Shown here in pieces: positions 42,060 to 54,304 of a stretch of DNA of 64,000 nucleotides (position 1 is its first letter; each line of letters starts with the position of its first letter). The notes under the pieces are model-generated. The model saw only the letters and a program-made list of their open reading frames with translations. It made no database searches and was not told where the DNA came from. This DNA is from Sacculina carcini (lineage: Eukaryota; Arthropoda; Thecostraca; Sacculinidae), in the NCBI GenBank assembly GCA_916048095.2, contig OU696571.1:10333449-10397448 (forward strand), written 5' to 3'. The position numbers were made by a program, and so were the translations under genes.

Positions 42060-45000
42060 GGTGTATCAGCCGGTTCCACTGCTGGCGATTAGTAGCCGTT
42101 ACAGCTGCACTACTAAGCGTCAGACCGAGCCGCTGCAGGTCTTCCTCCATCTGCTGCCGGTAAGTGAAACGCAGGGCACCGCCTCGACGTCGTGGCTGGT
42201 GCACCGTGTGGAACGGTGTCATACGTTTACTGGACGCAGCTTCAACTACGGAGGTGCTCATAAGGCGTGTCAGTGTAGACAAGCAACTATCAAGTGTTTA
42301 AAGTGTGACCGCCACATAAAGGTCTTATGAGTGTGAGAGTACACCTGTGTGGAAAACCGGCCACTGCTATGATTGACACCGGTAGTTCAACAAGTATTGT
42401 GTCTGAAAATCAAAGCTTGAGTGTCAGTAAACAGCAGAGACATCACCGTTGTCATCACCGTTGATGACAGAGAAATCGAGTGGTCTCGGACGTGCGATGT
42501 ATCTGTCGCCATCAATGGTGATGAATTGCAATCACGAGTGCTTGTTTTTTCTGATGTAGTTGGTGGTTTTGATGTCATCCTTGACAGGGATATTGATCGG
42601 TTCGATGAAATCATAATAAAAAGACGTTATGTGGAATTTGCAAAAGTGTTTAACCATGCTGATAATAGTATGCCTTCAGACACGGCTGCAGTCAGCGGGA
42701 CGGCAATACATGAAAGTGACAACCTGAAAGCCGACTGCTATATGACTATCGAGCCATATGAAAACTGGAAGTAAGGATGCATCGAAGACCAGATGGGGAT
42801 AAGGAACTTTCAGCGAAGTCCAACCGAAACTTTTGGGATGTGGTATGCTTCTTGAAGGAATCACGGCCGATTTTGACCAAGTCGATTGAATGTCATGATC
42901 AACCGCTAAACGGAGGATGCAGATACAAATTCATCAAAGAGATGCAACGCTGGATAAATGAATGTATATTGATGCAGTGGCCGCAACAAGTCAGGAAAGG
43001 AATGTCACCGTTTTTAGCGGTAGTGCAAGCAACCAAGAACAAAACACGCCCGGGGAGCGACTTTAGAGAGTTGAACGATTTTGTCAGCAGTCACATTGGT
43101 GATAAGTATATTGATATTTGTGCTGAGAAACTCAGGAGATGGCGACGAATTAAAGTTGCAACAGCTCTGTTTGATTTGAAGTCGACATACCTTCAGGTGC
43201 ATGTTCATCCGTCCTTATTGCAATATCAGCCGGTAAAATACGGTGGAATCACTTATTGTCCCACCAGATTAGGGTTTGGTCTGACCTCTGCACAGCGGAT
43301 CATGACCAGGGATGTGTTTGGGGTATTGGAGAAGTCAGAAGTTGTTCGTGCGGCAACTGATTCCTACATTGATGATATTGTGATCAACACATCAGAAGTG
43401 GATCCGAGGTATGTAATTGATCCTTGACGAAAGTATGGGCTTATTGCAAAATACCCTATTACGATTGACGGCGGTGCTGTACTCTAACTGACGCTACGTA
43501 GAAACGCAGTGGGAACTCTGGAATGTTGTCGAGGAAATGAGTTACCAGAATTCGAGCACATGTTGAATAAACGCCAATTATAATTGGCGTGAAAATAATG
43601 AATTTAATTATAATAACTTAATGAAAATAATAATTTTCATTGTGTGCCAAACTGTTGGGTCATTATCCTGTTGCTGGATGGTTCAGGCCAGTGTGTAGCT
43701 GCTTGAAACATCAATCTACAGATGACAATTGGGATGATGCAGTCCAGGAAGATATGTTGTCAGCGATAAATGCCATACTCAAAAAAGTGAAAACAGAAGA
43801 TCTAGTAAGGAGCAAGTGGTTGGTCTCAGACTCAAGGGCTGGTATCGCGTGGTGTAACGCAAGCAATCAAGCAATAGGGACAGTTATTGAGATTGATGGC
43901 ACCATAATTGAATACGCATCATGACAGCGTAAGAAAGATGACTTTAATCACATAAACGTCGCTGAACTTGAAGCTGTGTCAAGAGGACTGAACCTTGCAA
44001 TAATATGGGGATTGAACTGCATTGAGATACGCACGGATTCTGCTACGCTCGTTGGGTGGCTACAGTCTATATTATCAGACGAGAATAGAGTGAAGACAAA
44101 GGGAGCTACAGAACTTCTACTGAAACGACGACTTGGAATGTTTAAAGGACTTGTTGAAGAGTTGAATCTGAGAGTATGTGTAACTCTTGTGCCTACATCA
44201 AGCAACAAGGCAGATTCGCTGACGCGGATTAACAGACAATGACTGATGAAGTTTGATAGTGATAGAGATGGTGATAGCGAAATATGTTGTATGACGCTGG
44301 AAAGTGTGAGAAACCTTAATCGCATTCATCATTTGGGTGTTGATAGGACGCTATATCTTGCGAAGAAGGTCGACTCGACGGTTACACGTGAGCAGGTTAA
44401 AAGCGTGGTGAGGAATTGTCTACAGTGTCAATCCATACACCCAGCGCCTGTTAAGCATGAGGCTGGTGAGCTGCACGTATCAACAGCTTGGACCAGATTG
44501 GCTGTTTCGTGATGAGTCGGCAAATGTAGTCTCGAATATTATAAATGAAGTCCTTTGCGAACGGTAACCCATTGAACAGGTATTAATGGATAAGGGAACA
44601 GTGTTCAGGTCAGAATGGTTCAAACAATCTCTTGAGCGATGGAATTTTAGAAGACATTTCCGTGCGGCGCATCAACCTAGTGGTAACGGCGACCTTAGAA
44701 CGACACCATCGAACAATAAAGAGAATAGCAGAGAGAACTTATTTTTTTCCGCAAATGACAGTATTACGGTACAATATTGCACCAAAATCAGATCGAAACG
44801 GAGAGACTGCACCTCATCAGGATATTTTTAAATACACATGGCGACACCCGGCAGATTGTCCTGCTGAGATTATCAACTGTGGACTCCGTGGTGTAGTGGT
44901 AGCACACCTGCCTCACAAGCGGGAGGACCGTGGTTCAAATCTCTGCGGAGCAGAATTTCATTGGGCGAATTCTATAATCCAACAGCCCCTATCCACCTAG

Positions 45001-45613
45001 CAGTAAATGATGATAACAGATGTCAGTCATGTGTTGTGTCATGCATTCTGGGGAGGTGGCCCTCTCTTATACGTCTTACGTCAATGTGGCGCCATAGCGT
45101 GGAGAGGGTCGGTTCTGCGGTGGCAGCGAGCTACCCGGGACACACCTGTTTGCTCATAAGCTTCTGCTTCTTCTCGTGTAACAGCTGTCACTTAGGCATT
45201 TAACCTTATTTAACTGCGAAAAGGAAGCAAGCATGAAAGTAGGTGAGGAAGTCTGAGTGAAGCCACCGGGAGCCAGATGCACGTCCCATTGGTTAAGAGG
45301 GAGAGTAACCGACATCCAATCGGCTAACAATATATCTGTTAATGGGGTACCGAAGCATCCTCTGGATAAGAGACACGTGTTAGATGAAGACGACGTACAG
45401 AATGGAGACACAGGACAATGAGTCAACAATGACGCACCGGATTACTTCAATAAGGATTAGAGTAAAATGCCCGAGACTGCAGGCCTCGAAGATGGAGCCG
45501 AAGACCGTAGTGCAGATACACAACGAAGCTCTACCAGGGAACGGATACACCCACGGTGGTTGGATGATTATGTTGTGGATACAGATAACGATTAATCTGT
45601 AGATCAGGGGGAA
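42060..45613 (+). pseudogene. Element D: degenerate relative of element C
   Basis: Decayed gag knuckles (SFNYGGAHKACQC, then IKCLKCDRH) near 42236-42310. Protease MIDTGSSTSIVS at about 42370 and VVGGFDVIL. RT: SDFRELNDFVSSHIGD, DLKSTYLQVHV, PTRLGFGLTSAQ, catalytic YIDDIV at 43365. RNase H and connection: LLGHYPVAGWFRPVCS, WCNASNQAIGT, VAELEAVSRG-like text, IRTDSATLVGWL. Integrase: HHLGVDRTLYLAKKV, CLQCQSIHP, MDKGTVFRSE (the Asp-Asn pair is altered). A SINE interrupts the C-terminal part at 44881. The end encodes HPRWLDDYV. Many stops and frameshifts, and a small AT-rich insertion at about 43575-43640. No 5' LTR found. Confidence 0.85.
44881..45210 (+). mobile_element. tRNA-derived SINE, copy 3
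   Basis: Complete: the head ggactccgtggtgtagtggt contains a Pol III box A, ggttcaaatct is box B, and the fold keeps a loop reading cctcacaag (CAC or nearby anticodon). The body is shared with copies 1 and 2 and ends in ttaaccttatt repeats. Inserted in element D; aactg occurs on both sides (44875-44879 and 45212-45216), a probable target duplication. Confidence 0.92.
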
Positions 45614-46090
45614 TGTGCGATATTCTTTGTTTTCAGGCATGCGTGTTGCTTTTGTTGAATTGATACCCTGTGTATTTGTGAGCGTGTATTAGTGTCGTGT
45701 TCACGAAGCAGGGGAAGAGGAGGTATTTGCTTGTTAGCTTTGTACGCTCTATTTTTATTTTTTCATTGTCAGTATGTGTATTGTGTTACTTGTGTGTGTG
45801 CGTGTGTGTTTTCGCGAGCACACGCTTTCCCACACTGGCTTTACGCACACACAGTCAACCTAGTGGTCAAGTGTGGTTGACTGATCTGAAATGAGTTGTG
45901 TGAGCGGTGTTCACTGAGTGATAGAGTTAGAATTGTTACGTTGCGAGGATTGTTGAGAGATTTGTTTGCGTTGTTGAATAGTTTTGTCTTGTATATTCTA
46001 GTCACATTTACATATATTCAACCATTATTGTTCGTTTGCATAATTAATAGATCGATCGTCACAGTTCCGTATCTATGCAACGAAGAGTGA
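45614..46090 (+). repeat. Possible element D 3' LTR (end uncertain)
   Basis: Starts tgtgcgatattc directly after the purine-rich gatcagggggaa, exactly as the element C 3' LTR follows gatcaagggggag. No matching 5' LTR lies in the window, so the end is a guess. Confidence 0.4.
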
Positions 46091-46850
46091 CAATGGACGT
46101 CAAAGCACACTTACGTAGTTTGTTTTTTATTGCACGAGGCTGACCCATACTTAACATTAACATAGAATGCCAAGATCAGTTTTCTAGTCTAATTTACGAA
46201 GCTTTCCATTTGGGTAGCAAGTGTTGAAAATAATGAGTATACGGTTCACGCTATTCAGCTATCCGATCATCAGTAATACAAATTTGCTGACCACTGGTCT
46301 AAGGACTGAACCGTTCCACAGAATATGAGCAAAATTACAATGTCGAGTTCAAGGCTCTCTACTATATATACTTAGGCGTCGTTTGTGAAGGTTAATTGTA
46401 CAGTGTACATAATATGCCGGACAGCATTGATCGATGAACAAAAATAGACGGAGCGAAGCAGTGACATTTCTGCTTATGTGTGCGTATGTGATTGTATATG
46501 ATTGTGGGAGCGTATTGCGTGTGCTTCCATATTTGTGCTCATGTGCACTTGAATGCAAAAAGTCAAAAATCATTAATATTAAGCGAGGTGAATCGAGGCG
46601 GAATACTTTGACATTATAATTGCACCATTCAGTCGGGAAACAATGAAAATTGGCAAATTGGCTTATTTTCTATTCATTGTGTTTAACGTATTAATTTACA
46701 TATTTATGTAGAAACAAACCTGGACATATAACATGCAATTTTACCTATATCCTAAATATTATACATGTTTATGCAGCATGAGTATATTATTAAGTTGTGA
46801 GTAGGGATTATAATAGAAATCGTTGCGCGTCAGCAGTCGCGCACTGAGGT
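46091..46850. other. No recognised feature; perhaps LINE 5' region
   Basis: AT-rich sequence without a supported gene. The last part could belong to the 5' untranslated region of LINE G. Confidence 0.4.
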
Positions 46851-46913
46851 TGTGTGCGGTGCTGGTGTGGTGTTTACGTTTTATGTGCGAGTAAGAGGTC
46901 TTTGGTGTCGGTT

Positions 46914-47460
46914 ATGTCTTCCAAAACGGAGCTGAGAGACGCGATGCTGAAGTGTCTGAGCGACAAGGAAGTCCTCCAGCTCATTTGGCAAAACCTGATT
47001 GAGCCGGTTGTACAGAAAGCGGTGGAGAGCCGCGACAAGAAGATCGAGGAATTCGAGCTTCAGCTAGACCAAACTGAGGACAGAGTCAACCAGCTGGAGC
47101 AATTTGCACGACGGTAAAATGTGTGTATTTCTGGCGTGCCCGAGGATGCTTTTGAAAACACGCAGCGGCTCGTCGAATTGGTCGTGAAGGAGCTTGCCGT
47201 TGAGGTAGCGCCGGATGACATCGAAAGTGTTCATCACATCGGCGAGGCAGCCTCAGGACGCACCAGAACGGTGCTAGAGCGTTTCAACCGCTACCGAAAG
47301 CGTGAGGAATTTTACAGAGCCCGCAAATATCTCAATAAAAAGCGAGTCTCAATCAATGACCACCTCACGCCGCATAACAGCAAGTTGTTGTATGAATGCA
47401 GACAACTGAAAATAACAGGGGAAGCTGTTCGCCACGTGGACTGATAATGGCAACGTTAAA
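46914..47460 (+). pseudogene. LINE G ORF1 protein (coiled coil plus RRM-like)
   Basis: ATG at 46914 (MSSKTELRDAMLKCL). Heptad-rich KIEEFELQLDQTEDRVNQLE forms a coiled coil, followed by a nonsense TAA at 47115. An RRM-like part follows: CISGVPEDAFENTQRLVELV, DDIESVHHIGEA, and the nucleic-acid-binding RKREEFYRARKYLNKK with LTPHNSKLLYECRQL. A frameshift near 47430 precedes TDNGNVKIKI. This is the L1/CR1-type ORF1 arrangement, an RNA-binding chaperone of the LINE particle. The next ~600 bp to 48084 hold a GC-rich segment and a spacer with no clear product. Confidence 0.8.
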
Positions 47461-48084
47461 ATAAAAATTTCTGCATCCAGTCGTACGGTACGCGTTCGCT
47501 CTTTGGGAGAAGTTCAGCAGCACGTGGGCATTGTACTAACAGACACGGCGAGTGAAGAGCCACCCCGTCATCCCCGTCGACACGCACTCCGGCGAGCGTC
47601 GTGGCGAATTCATCGGGAGGCCCCACTCCCCCACCCTACCGGTGGACCAAGGTGGGGAGACGTACACGCACGCTGGGGCAGCCCGTGCCTGGCATGACTG
47701 CGTCTCGACGGAGCAAGTGAGCTTCGTCTTCACAGAGCAAATGAGCTGTCTCGACAGTGCAAGTGCTGTGTCGCCCGACCCCTTCACATTCTTTAGTTTT
47801 CTTCCACGCTAACGTCTGCCTAATCTTGTCTATTACCTACAATTTACTGTATCCTTCATTTAACCTCCCAATTATATACCCCAATTCATTAGGTTATGAG
47901 GTTCAGGCTTCAACAGTTTCAACTCTATTGTTTTCTCTTCAGCTTTTTTGGTCTCAAATGGCTCATGAAATTGATTGAAATTGAAATTGGCTTCAATAAA
48001 ACCGACACGTTCTGTATTGAATCCCTTTGCACAGCTGTTTCTAGGCTTAACTTTTCCTGTTGCTTGTTATTTTTTAAGTACATA

Positions 48085-48918
48085 ATGTTCGCACTACAAA
48101 ATCCGGAAGAAGTAGATGCTTGTGAGGCTCATGCCTCATCTTTCAGCAATTGCACTTCATGTTGTTCTAATGAGGTAAAACTGATTTTGAGTGAATATCA
48201 TGGTAAGTTCTTAGCTTGTCATATCAATACCAGGAGTCGAAATAGAAACTTGGATGCCTATAAGGACTTTCTAACTGAATGCAAGGAAAAGTTTTCAGTT
48301 GTTCTAGTGACTGAAACCTGGTATATCGATGCTCTAGTTTCATTGTCCAACTACAATTTTATTCATCAGAAAAGACTACAACGACGTGGTGGAGGTGTTG
48401 GAGTGTTTTTAAGGCGGGAGTTTGCGTACAATATTCGTGATAACATTTGTGTAAATTCTATTTCACTAGAGCTAATATGCATCGAGGTAACCGTACAACA
48501 AAAATATGTCATTATCATTGTAATGTATCATCCACCGAGCTCTTGCTTTGAGGACTTCAACACTGAATTCAACCAGACTCTTGATAAATCAAGGCATGAA
48601 TCAAAGCCAATAATTATAGGAGGTGACATAAATGTAGATCTTATGAAGGCTGACCAGGAAAATACCGAATTATTCATTGACCCAGCTATATGTAACGGCC
48701 TGACAGCGAACATCAGTTTGCCGACAAGAATCACAGTTGAGTCTGAAACACTGATTGACAACTTTTTCACTCGATCTGTCGATGTCCTAGAATCTGTTGT
48801 CATAAATCAAACTGAAATCAGCGACCATTTTCCTATTTTCATTGTGTTAAATTTATCAGTTTTAAAATCGACTTACGAAATAACAAACAATATTTTTTTT
48901 CAAAACGAATTACTCTAG
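48085..48918 (+). pseudogene. LINE G ORF2 N-terminal part: AP endonuclease
   Basis: Start MFALQNPEEVDACE. Endonuclease motifs: ACHINTRSRNRNLDAYKDFL, VTETWYIDALV, RRGGGVGVFLRR, VMYHPPSS, IIIGGDINVDLMK, IDNFFTRS, EISDHFPIF. The catalytic set (Glu in VTETW, Asp in GGDIN, Asp-His in SDHFP) is present. A stop at 48916 and two solo LTRs separate it from the RT. Confidence 0.85.
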
Positions 48919-48945
48919 TTCTAAAATATACAAATTAAAAGAGCA

Positions 48946-49183
48946 TGTGGCGGTTGGCTCGCCACGGAGCTACACTAGCACACAGGACGAATGTTCTGGA
49001 CCGACTGTTTATTGTGACACGTGACAATTACACATAGGCACGGTTGCACAGCGCTTGCAATGCAGAGGACCAGCGCTCCTCCTCCAATGACACACAATGT
49101 CGCCAGGGCAGAGGACACTGCGCGTAGGCTTCTGGCGGGTTCCCCGAGGTGGTGCGTGACGCTGTTGCACGTGGCGCACCACA
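48946..49183 (-). mobile_element. Solo LTR, family S-related, copy 3
   Basis: 238 bp, in minus orientation tgtggtgcgccacgtg...aaccgccaca, with an aataaacagtcggtcca segment related to the TRIM LTR. The 4-bp duplication agca lies at 48942-48945 and 49184-49187. Inserted in LINE G. Confidence 0.88.
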
Positions 49184-49367
49184 AGCACCTTGTGAGTGAG
49201 TACTCCAACTTTCTCTCTATCAATGATCCTAATAATGCAGCTTGTTGCTTGATCAAGTTGATAACTGATTACAAAAACGATAATTTGATAGAGAGAAAAA
49301 AATCACGAACGAAAACACCGATTAAGCCATGGATGACAGCATAATTGTTATATATGATATATGTAAA

Positions 49368-49679
49368 TGTAAAAGACGCACGAACACAACGCAAAACACT
49401 TTATTCAGACACAACGACCACACACAACGACAACCTACAACCAACTCACCCACACCACACTCACACGACATTACACACCAGCAACGAACCATGCGTCATC
49501 ACCGATCACACTTGCAAGGACAGGACATACCAGGAATTATACACCAGTCAACTGCTGCACGCGCACATACACCCCAGCAACAGTGAGCCCATGTTGCACA
49601 ACCCGATGATGCACACACACCATGCATGCACCAATTCACACACACACGCACACACACACACATGCATACACATACTACA
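49368..49679 (-). mobile_element. Solo LTR of a different family
   Basis: 312 bp, minus orientation tgtagtatgtgtat...gtcttttaca with an aataaa signal near its 3' end. It is CA-rich on the plus strand. The 5-bp duplication gtaaa lies at 49363-49367 and 49680-49684. Inserted in LINE G. Confidence 0.85.
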
Positions 49680-50073
49680 GTAAACGAACGAGACAAACTG
49701 TATCGAAATTTCCTTTCCCAGAAAAATGTGTCAAATCATTAATCCTACAAAAAATACATAAATAAACTAAATCAAATGATTAGGAAAGCTAAACAAGAAC
49801 ATTATCGATTAAAAATTGATCAAGCCCGAGGCAGCTCCAAGGAAACTTGGAATGTCCTTAGGAAAGTTATCAGTACTAAATGTCGTGATAACATAATGAA
49901 TCTCAGAAACTCTGCCAATTCGTACATGGACAATTAAGATGCAGCTGAGGCTTTCAACATTTTCTTCACTAATGTGGGTCCTAATATAAATAAACATATT
50001 TCCGAACACGCTTATATCAATCAAAATTTTCCGCTCAGCTCCACTCTCTTTCTGACACCTACTCCTAGAGAAG
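49680..50073 (+). pseudogene. LINE G linker between endonuclease and RT
   Basis: Encodes RNERDKLYRNFLSQKNVSNH, then IRKAKQEHYRLKIDQ and KETWNVLRKVIS, typical of the LINE segment before the RT. Two in-frame stops. Confidence 0.75.
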
Positions 50074-50548
50074 TGTGGTATTGTTGGTCAGAAATTGAAC
50101 GCTGTGCGAGGGAATGAATGGGGGTGTGAATGCGTTTGAGCGAGAGTGTAGGAGAGCGTGTGCGCTTGCGAGCGTAGACTTGTGTGTGTACCTGTGTGTG
50201 TATGTGCGTCACTGTATTCATGCATGTCATTCTACTTCGTGTTTGTATGTTTGTATGCAGCGTGTACTGGTGTTAGCGGATGGTATAGAATGACGGCAGT
50301 GATGTTGAAGTGCCCTTCGTGCGTTATGCTATGTACTATGCTATGTGTGGACTGGTCGGTGTAGTCTTCTGTGTGTTGTTTGTGTGGATATAATTTCTGC
50401 CAGCCTAGAGGGAAATTATTGCTCTACTGTGTACGTGTGAGTTTTCATCTTGTTGTTGTTCAATCATATTTGTTGTCGTCATCAATAGAATTCATCATTT
50501 TACAAGGTAGTTTTGTTTTCGTGGTGTAAACATGAACATCAAACCACA
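50074..50548 (+). repeat. Element C 5' LTR
   Basis: 475 bp, tgtggtattgttgg...catcaaaccaca. An ATG (50532) near its end is in frame with gag. Confidence 0.93.
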
Positions 50549-51437
50549 AGCTATTTCGGCTGCAACAATGATGAAACATTTTGACGGTACTGGCGACGTA
50601 GTCGCATGGTTGAAGAAAGCAGAACTTGTGGCCAAGCTGACAGGAGTGACTGAGCTGCATGCATTTGTGCCACTATTTCTGGAAGGAGGAGCCTTGTCAC
50701 TCTACCTCGAGCTCAATGAAGAGGCGCAGTCAAGGTACGATTTGATCAAAGCCAAACTGCGAGAAGCGTTTTCCCCCAATCCAGTTGAATCATTTGCCAT
50801 GCTGACGAAGAAGAAGTGGCAAGGAGAGCAAGTGGATGTGTACGCAAATGAGCTTAGACGACTCGCTGGTTTGTGTGGTCTTGTCAGTCAGGGATTGGAA
50901 CTCTCGGTGAAGTTGGCGTTCATTAGTGGGTTTCCGGACCGAGTTTCGGCAGGACTACAGGAAGACGATATGCAGACAGTAACTATGAGTCGTCTGATCT
51001 CTAGGGCTCGTATATTGACACGGGCAGATGCTTCAGCTAGCTCTGGAACCATGGCGGCAAGTGTAGCGGCCGGTGATGATTCAGCTGATGACACCGTGGC
51101 TGGAGCAGCTGCCATTCGACGTTTAGTCGAACGTCGTCGGAACGTCAACGGACGATGCTTCAACTGCGGAGGTGCCCATATGGCGCGACACTGCAGACGT
51201 TCCATGATAGTGTGCTTCAATTGCGGTCAGACAGGACATGTTGCAGCAAAGTGCGCAAAGGGAAACGATATAGGGGGGCTTCAGCGCCAAGAAGCTCCCC
51301 CTCTGTACAGTGGAGGCGCAACGCGGGGGTCTAACGAGTGCGAGAGTACGAATATGTGGACGAAAAGTGACGGCGATAATCGACACCGGGTGTTCAAAAA
51401 GTATTGTGTCTGCAAAGTGTGGCTTGGCATTTATTAA
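50532..51437 (+). CDS. gag: Element C Gag
   Basis: 301 codons from an ATG lying 17 nt inside the 5' LTR; the frame reads through the primer site (QAISA). A second ATG pair at 50568 (MMKHFDGTG), just after the primer site, is the alternative and fits the arrangement in element A. The capsid-like region includes DVVAWLKKAELVAKLTGV and KKWQGEQVDVYANELRRLAG. Zinc knuckles CFNCGGAHMARHC, one residue short before the His as in A, and CFNCGQTGHVAAKC. It overlaps the protease frame at 51310-51437. No break visible. Confidence 0.85.
   Translation: MNIKPQAISAATMMKHFDGTGDVVAWLKKAELVAKLTGVTELHAFVPLFLEGGALSLYLELNEEAQSRYDLIKAKLREAFSPNPVESFAMLTKKKWQGEQVDVYANELRRLAGLCGLVSQGLELSVKLAFISGFPDRVSAGLQEDDMQTVTMSRLISRARILTRADASASSGTMAASVAAGDDSADDTVAGAAAIRRLVERRRNVNGRCFNCGGAHMARHCRRSMIVCFNCGQTGHVAAKCAKGNDIGGLQRQEAPPLYSGGATRGSNECESTNMWTKSDGDNRHRVFKKYCVCKVWLGIY
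50549..50560 (+). promoter_or_regulatory. Element C primer binding site, tRNA-Phe 5'-end type
   Basis: agctatttcggc directly after the LTR, identical to 1065-1076 and 57773-57784; complement of tRNA-Phe nucleotides 1-12. Confidence 0.7.
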
Positions 51438-52911
51438 GGAGCCAAAGCGTGTCGTCACAGTAGACGGAAGAGAAATTTTGTGTTTAGGTACGTGTAAAAC
51501 GTGTATCGTGGTCAATGGTAAAAAATTGCATGCGCAAGTGCTTATCCTTCCGGAAGTAGTGAATGGGTTCGATGTAATTCTCGGCATGGACATCATTAAT
51601 CAGTTTGATAGGGTCACAATCACAAAACGTGGAGTAGAGTTCGTAAAGTTGCTGAAACAGCAGGGGAAAACAGTAATGTTGACGCGTTTTCAAGCGTTAT
51701 TGCTGTTAGCGGGACTGCAGTACATCCGAAGGAGGATGAAAACACCGAATATTGCAAGATGAACATGTCTGATGAAATGTAGAAGTGAGTTCTTCGAAGA
51801 CCAGTTCAGTGAAAAAGATTTCTTAGCGAAATTGAATGGTAGTTATTGGGAAGTCGAGTGGTTTCTGAAGGAAACGTCACCTGTTTTGACCAAGTCAATT
51901 GGATGTTACGAACAAAAGTTGAAAGGAGGATGTAGGGAGGAGTTTGGCAAAGAAGTAAAGCGCTGGATAAGCGAAGGAATATTGGTGCCGTGGTCACAAC
52001 AAGTCAAAAGAGGAGTATCACCATTGTTGGCGGTTGTGCAAGCAGCCAAAAACAAAACGCGTCCAGTGATTGACTTCAGGGAGCTAAACGAATATGTCAG
52101 CAGTCACACTGGTGATGATTACATCGATGCTTGCGCGGAAAGGCTTCGGCGATGGCGACGAATCAGAGGTGCGACGGCGCTGGTTGACTTGAAGTCAGCA
52201 TATCCTCAAATACGTGTGCATCCGAAGCTCTGGCAGTATCAACTGGTTAAGTATGGGGGCATAACATACTGCCTCACGAGATTGGGGCTTGGTCTCAGCT
52301 CAGCACCGCGAAGCATGACCAGCATTTTGCGCAGAGTGCTGGAGAAGTCAAAAGTTATCCGTGAAGCAACCGATTCCTACATCGATGATATTGTGGTTGA
52401 TACAACAAAAGTGAACCCGAATCGTGTGGTTGATCATTTGCGCAAGTATGGACTGATTGCCAAAGATCCGACTCCAATTGATGGCGGTGCAGTGCTCAGT
52501 CTGAGAGTGCAGAGAAATGCAGCGGGTTTGCTGGAGTTTCGTCGGGGAAATGAGTTACCGCAGGTAGATCGTACACTGACTAAACGCCAACTATTTTCTT
52601 TATGTGGTAAATTGTTGGGCCACTATTCCATCGCCGGGTGGCTCAGACCGGCGTGCAGCTATGTCAAACGTCATTCATCCTATGGTGGCTGGGATGACAC
52701 AGTCCGGGAGGACGTTCTGTCTGTTACACACGACATGCTAGAACAAGTGAAAAACGAAGATCCAGTGCAAGGAAAGTGGTCGGTTTCAGAATCGAAATCT
52801 GGTGTTGTGTGGTGTGACGCCAGTAATGAAGCTATTGGAACAGTAATCGAAATCGACGGAATCGTAGTGGAAGATACCTCGTGGCAGAGGAAAAAAGATG
52901 ACTTCAAATAA
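51310..52911 (+). pseudogene. pol: Element C protease, RT and RNase H start
   Basis: No ATG at the start; the frame is +1 relative to gag. Protease IIDTGCSKSIVS. A TGA at 51760-51762 is followed in the same frame by the RT: KRWISEGILVPWSQQ, RPVIDFRELNEYV, VDLKSAYPQIRV, LTRLGLGLSSAP, catalytic YIDDIVVD, TKRQLFSLCGKLLGHYSIAGWL. RNase H starts VVWCDASNEAIGTV. A deletion of a few bases near 52909 shifts the frame and ends it. Confidence 0.87.
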
Positions 52912-54254
52912 ACGTTGCTGAGCTTGAAGCTGTATCCAGAGGGCTCAATCTTGCAATAAAGTGCGGATTAGAATGTATAGAAGTACGCACCGACTCTGCT
53001 ACAGTTTTTGGTTGGCTGCATGCCACACTATCCGACGAGAACAGAGTGAAGACAAAAGGAGCTGCAGAAGTTCTTGTGAAAGGACGACCGGGAGTAGTCA
53101 AGGAGTTAATTGATGAATTGCGTCTCGAAGTGAGATTGATTCTTGTTCCTGCAGCAAGTAACAAAGCAGACTCATTGACGCGCATCAACAGGCAATGTAT
53201 GCTGAATCTCGAGAGAAAACTGGTAAACGAAACATGCGGCATGGCGCTGGAAATAGTGAAAGATCTCCACCGTAGGCATCATATGGGCGTTGACAGAACC
53301 TTATCTCTCGCTAAGCAAGTGGATCTTACTGTGACACGTGAACAGGTGAAACGTGTGGTGAAGAGCTGTCTGGAGTGTCAGTCTATCGATCCTGCGCCGG
53401 TGACTCACGAGGCGGGCGAGCTGCACGTGCCAACAGTCTGGACAAGATTGGCAGTCGATGTTACTCATTTCAGATATCGTCCATTTCTTTCTATTGTTGA
53501 TTGCGGCCCTGGAAGGTTCGCGATATGGCGAGAGCTGCGTGCAGAGTCGGCAAATGAGATTTCAAATAGCATGAACCAAGTATTTTATGAGCGAGGGCCT
53601 GTTGAACAAGTGATGATGGACAATGGAACGGTTTTCAAGCCAGAATTACTCAGGGAAACCCTCGATGGCTGGAAAATCAGCAGGTTTTCACGAGCGGCTT
53701 ATCGACCCAGCGGAAACGGTATTGTCGAACGGATTCATCGTACGATAAAGAGGATAGCGGAGAGAGCTGGCATCTCCCCGCTCGAGGCGGTATTTTGGTA
53801 CAACATGGCGCCCAAATTGGATCGAATTGAAGACAAGGCGCCGCATCACAGTGTCTACACATATGCCTGGCGACGTCCGGAGGTTTTGCCAGCCCACTAT
53901 GACGACGGCGAGAAGAACTCGGGCATAAAAGTCGGCGATGAGGTGTGGGTAAAGCCACCTGGGGCAAGATGTACGTCGCATTGGTCAAAAGGAAGAGTGA
54001 CCGGGATTCAGTCCTCAAACAATGTATCGGTGGATGGAGTACCGAGGCACCTACTAGATCTGCGGCGTGTGTATGATGAAGACAATAATCGAGATGACGC
54101 CGGTGTTCAAGACGTGGACAATCAGACTCCAGATGACTGTGCAGCGGACACGAACGAAGTGCTCGAGACAACTGACCAACATAATGGAGCCGAAGAGGAC
54201 CAGAGTGAGCTCATTCTTCGGAGAGCTACCAGAGAGAGGAGACGTCCGCCGTAG
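52912..54254 (+). pseudogene. Element C RNase H end and integrase
   Basis: RNase H resumes with VAELEAVSRGLNLA and VRTDSATVFGWL. Integrase: HHMGVDRTLSLAKQV and CLECQSIDP (zinc site), then AVDVTHFRYRP, VMMDNGTVFKPE and GNGIVERIHRTIKR (DDE triad), and GDEVWVKPPGARC. The frame stops at a TAG (54252-54254) in RRRPP-stop-MDDY, where A reads PPAWL, so TGG probably became TAG and the last residues are lost. Otherwise well preserved. Confidence 0.87.
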
Positions 54255-54304
54255 ATGGACGATTATTTCGTAGGTGATTGATTGATCTTGAGATCAAGGG
54301 GGAG

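Noticed and set aside
44881..44955. Functional tRNA gene
   Set aside because: It is the head of a dispersed SINE with a 250-bp body; two other copies occur.
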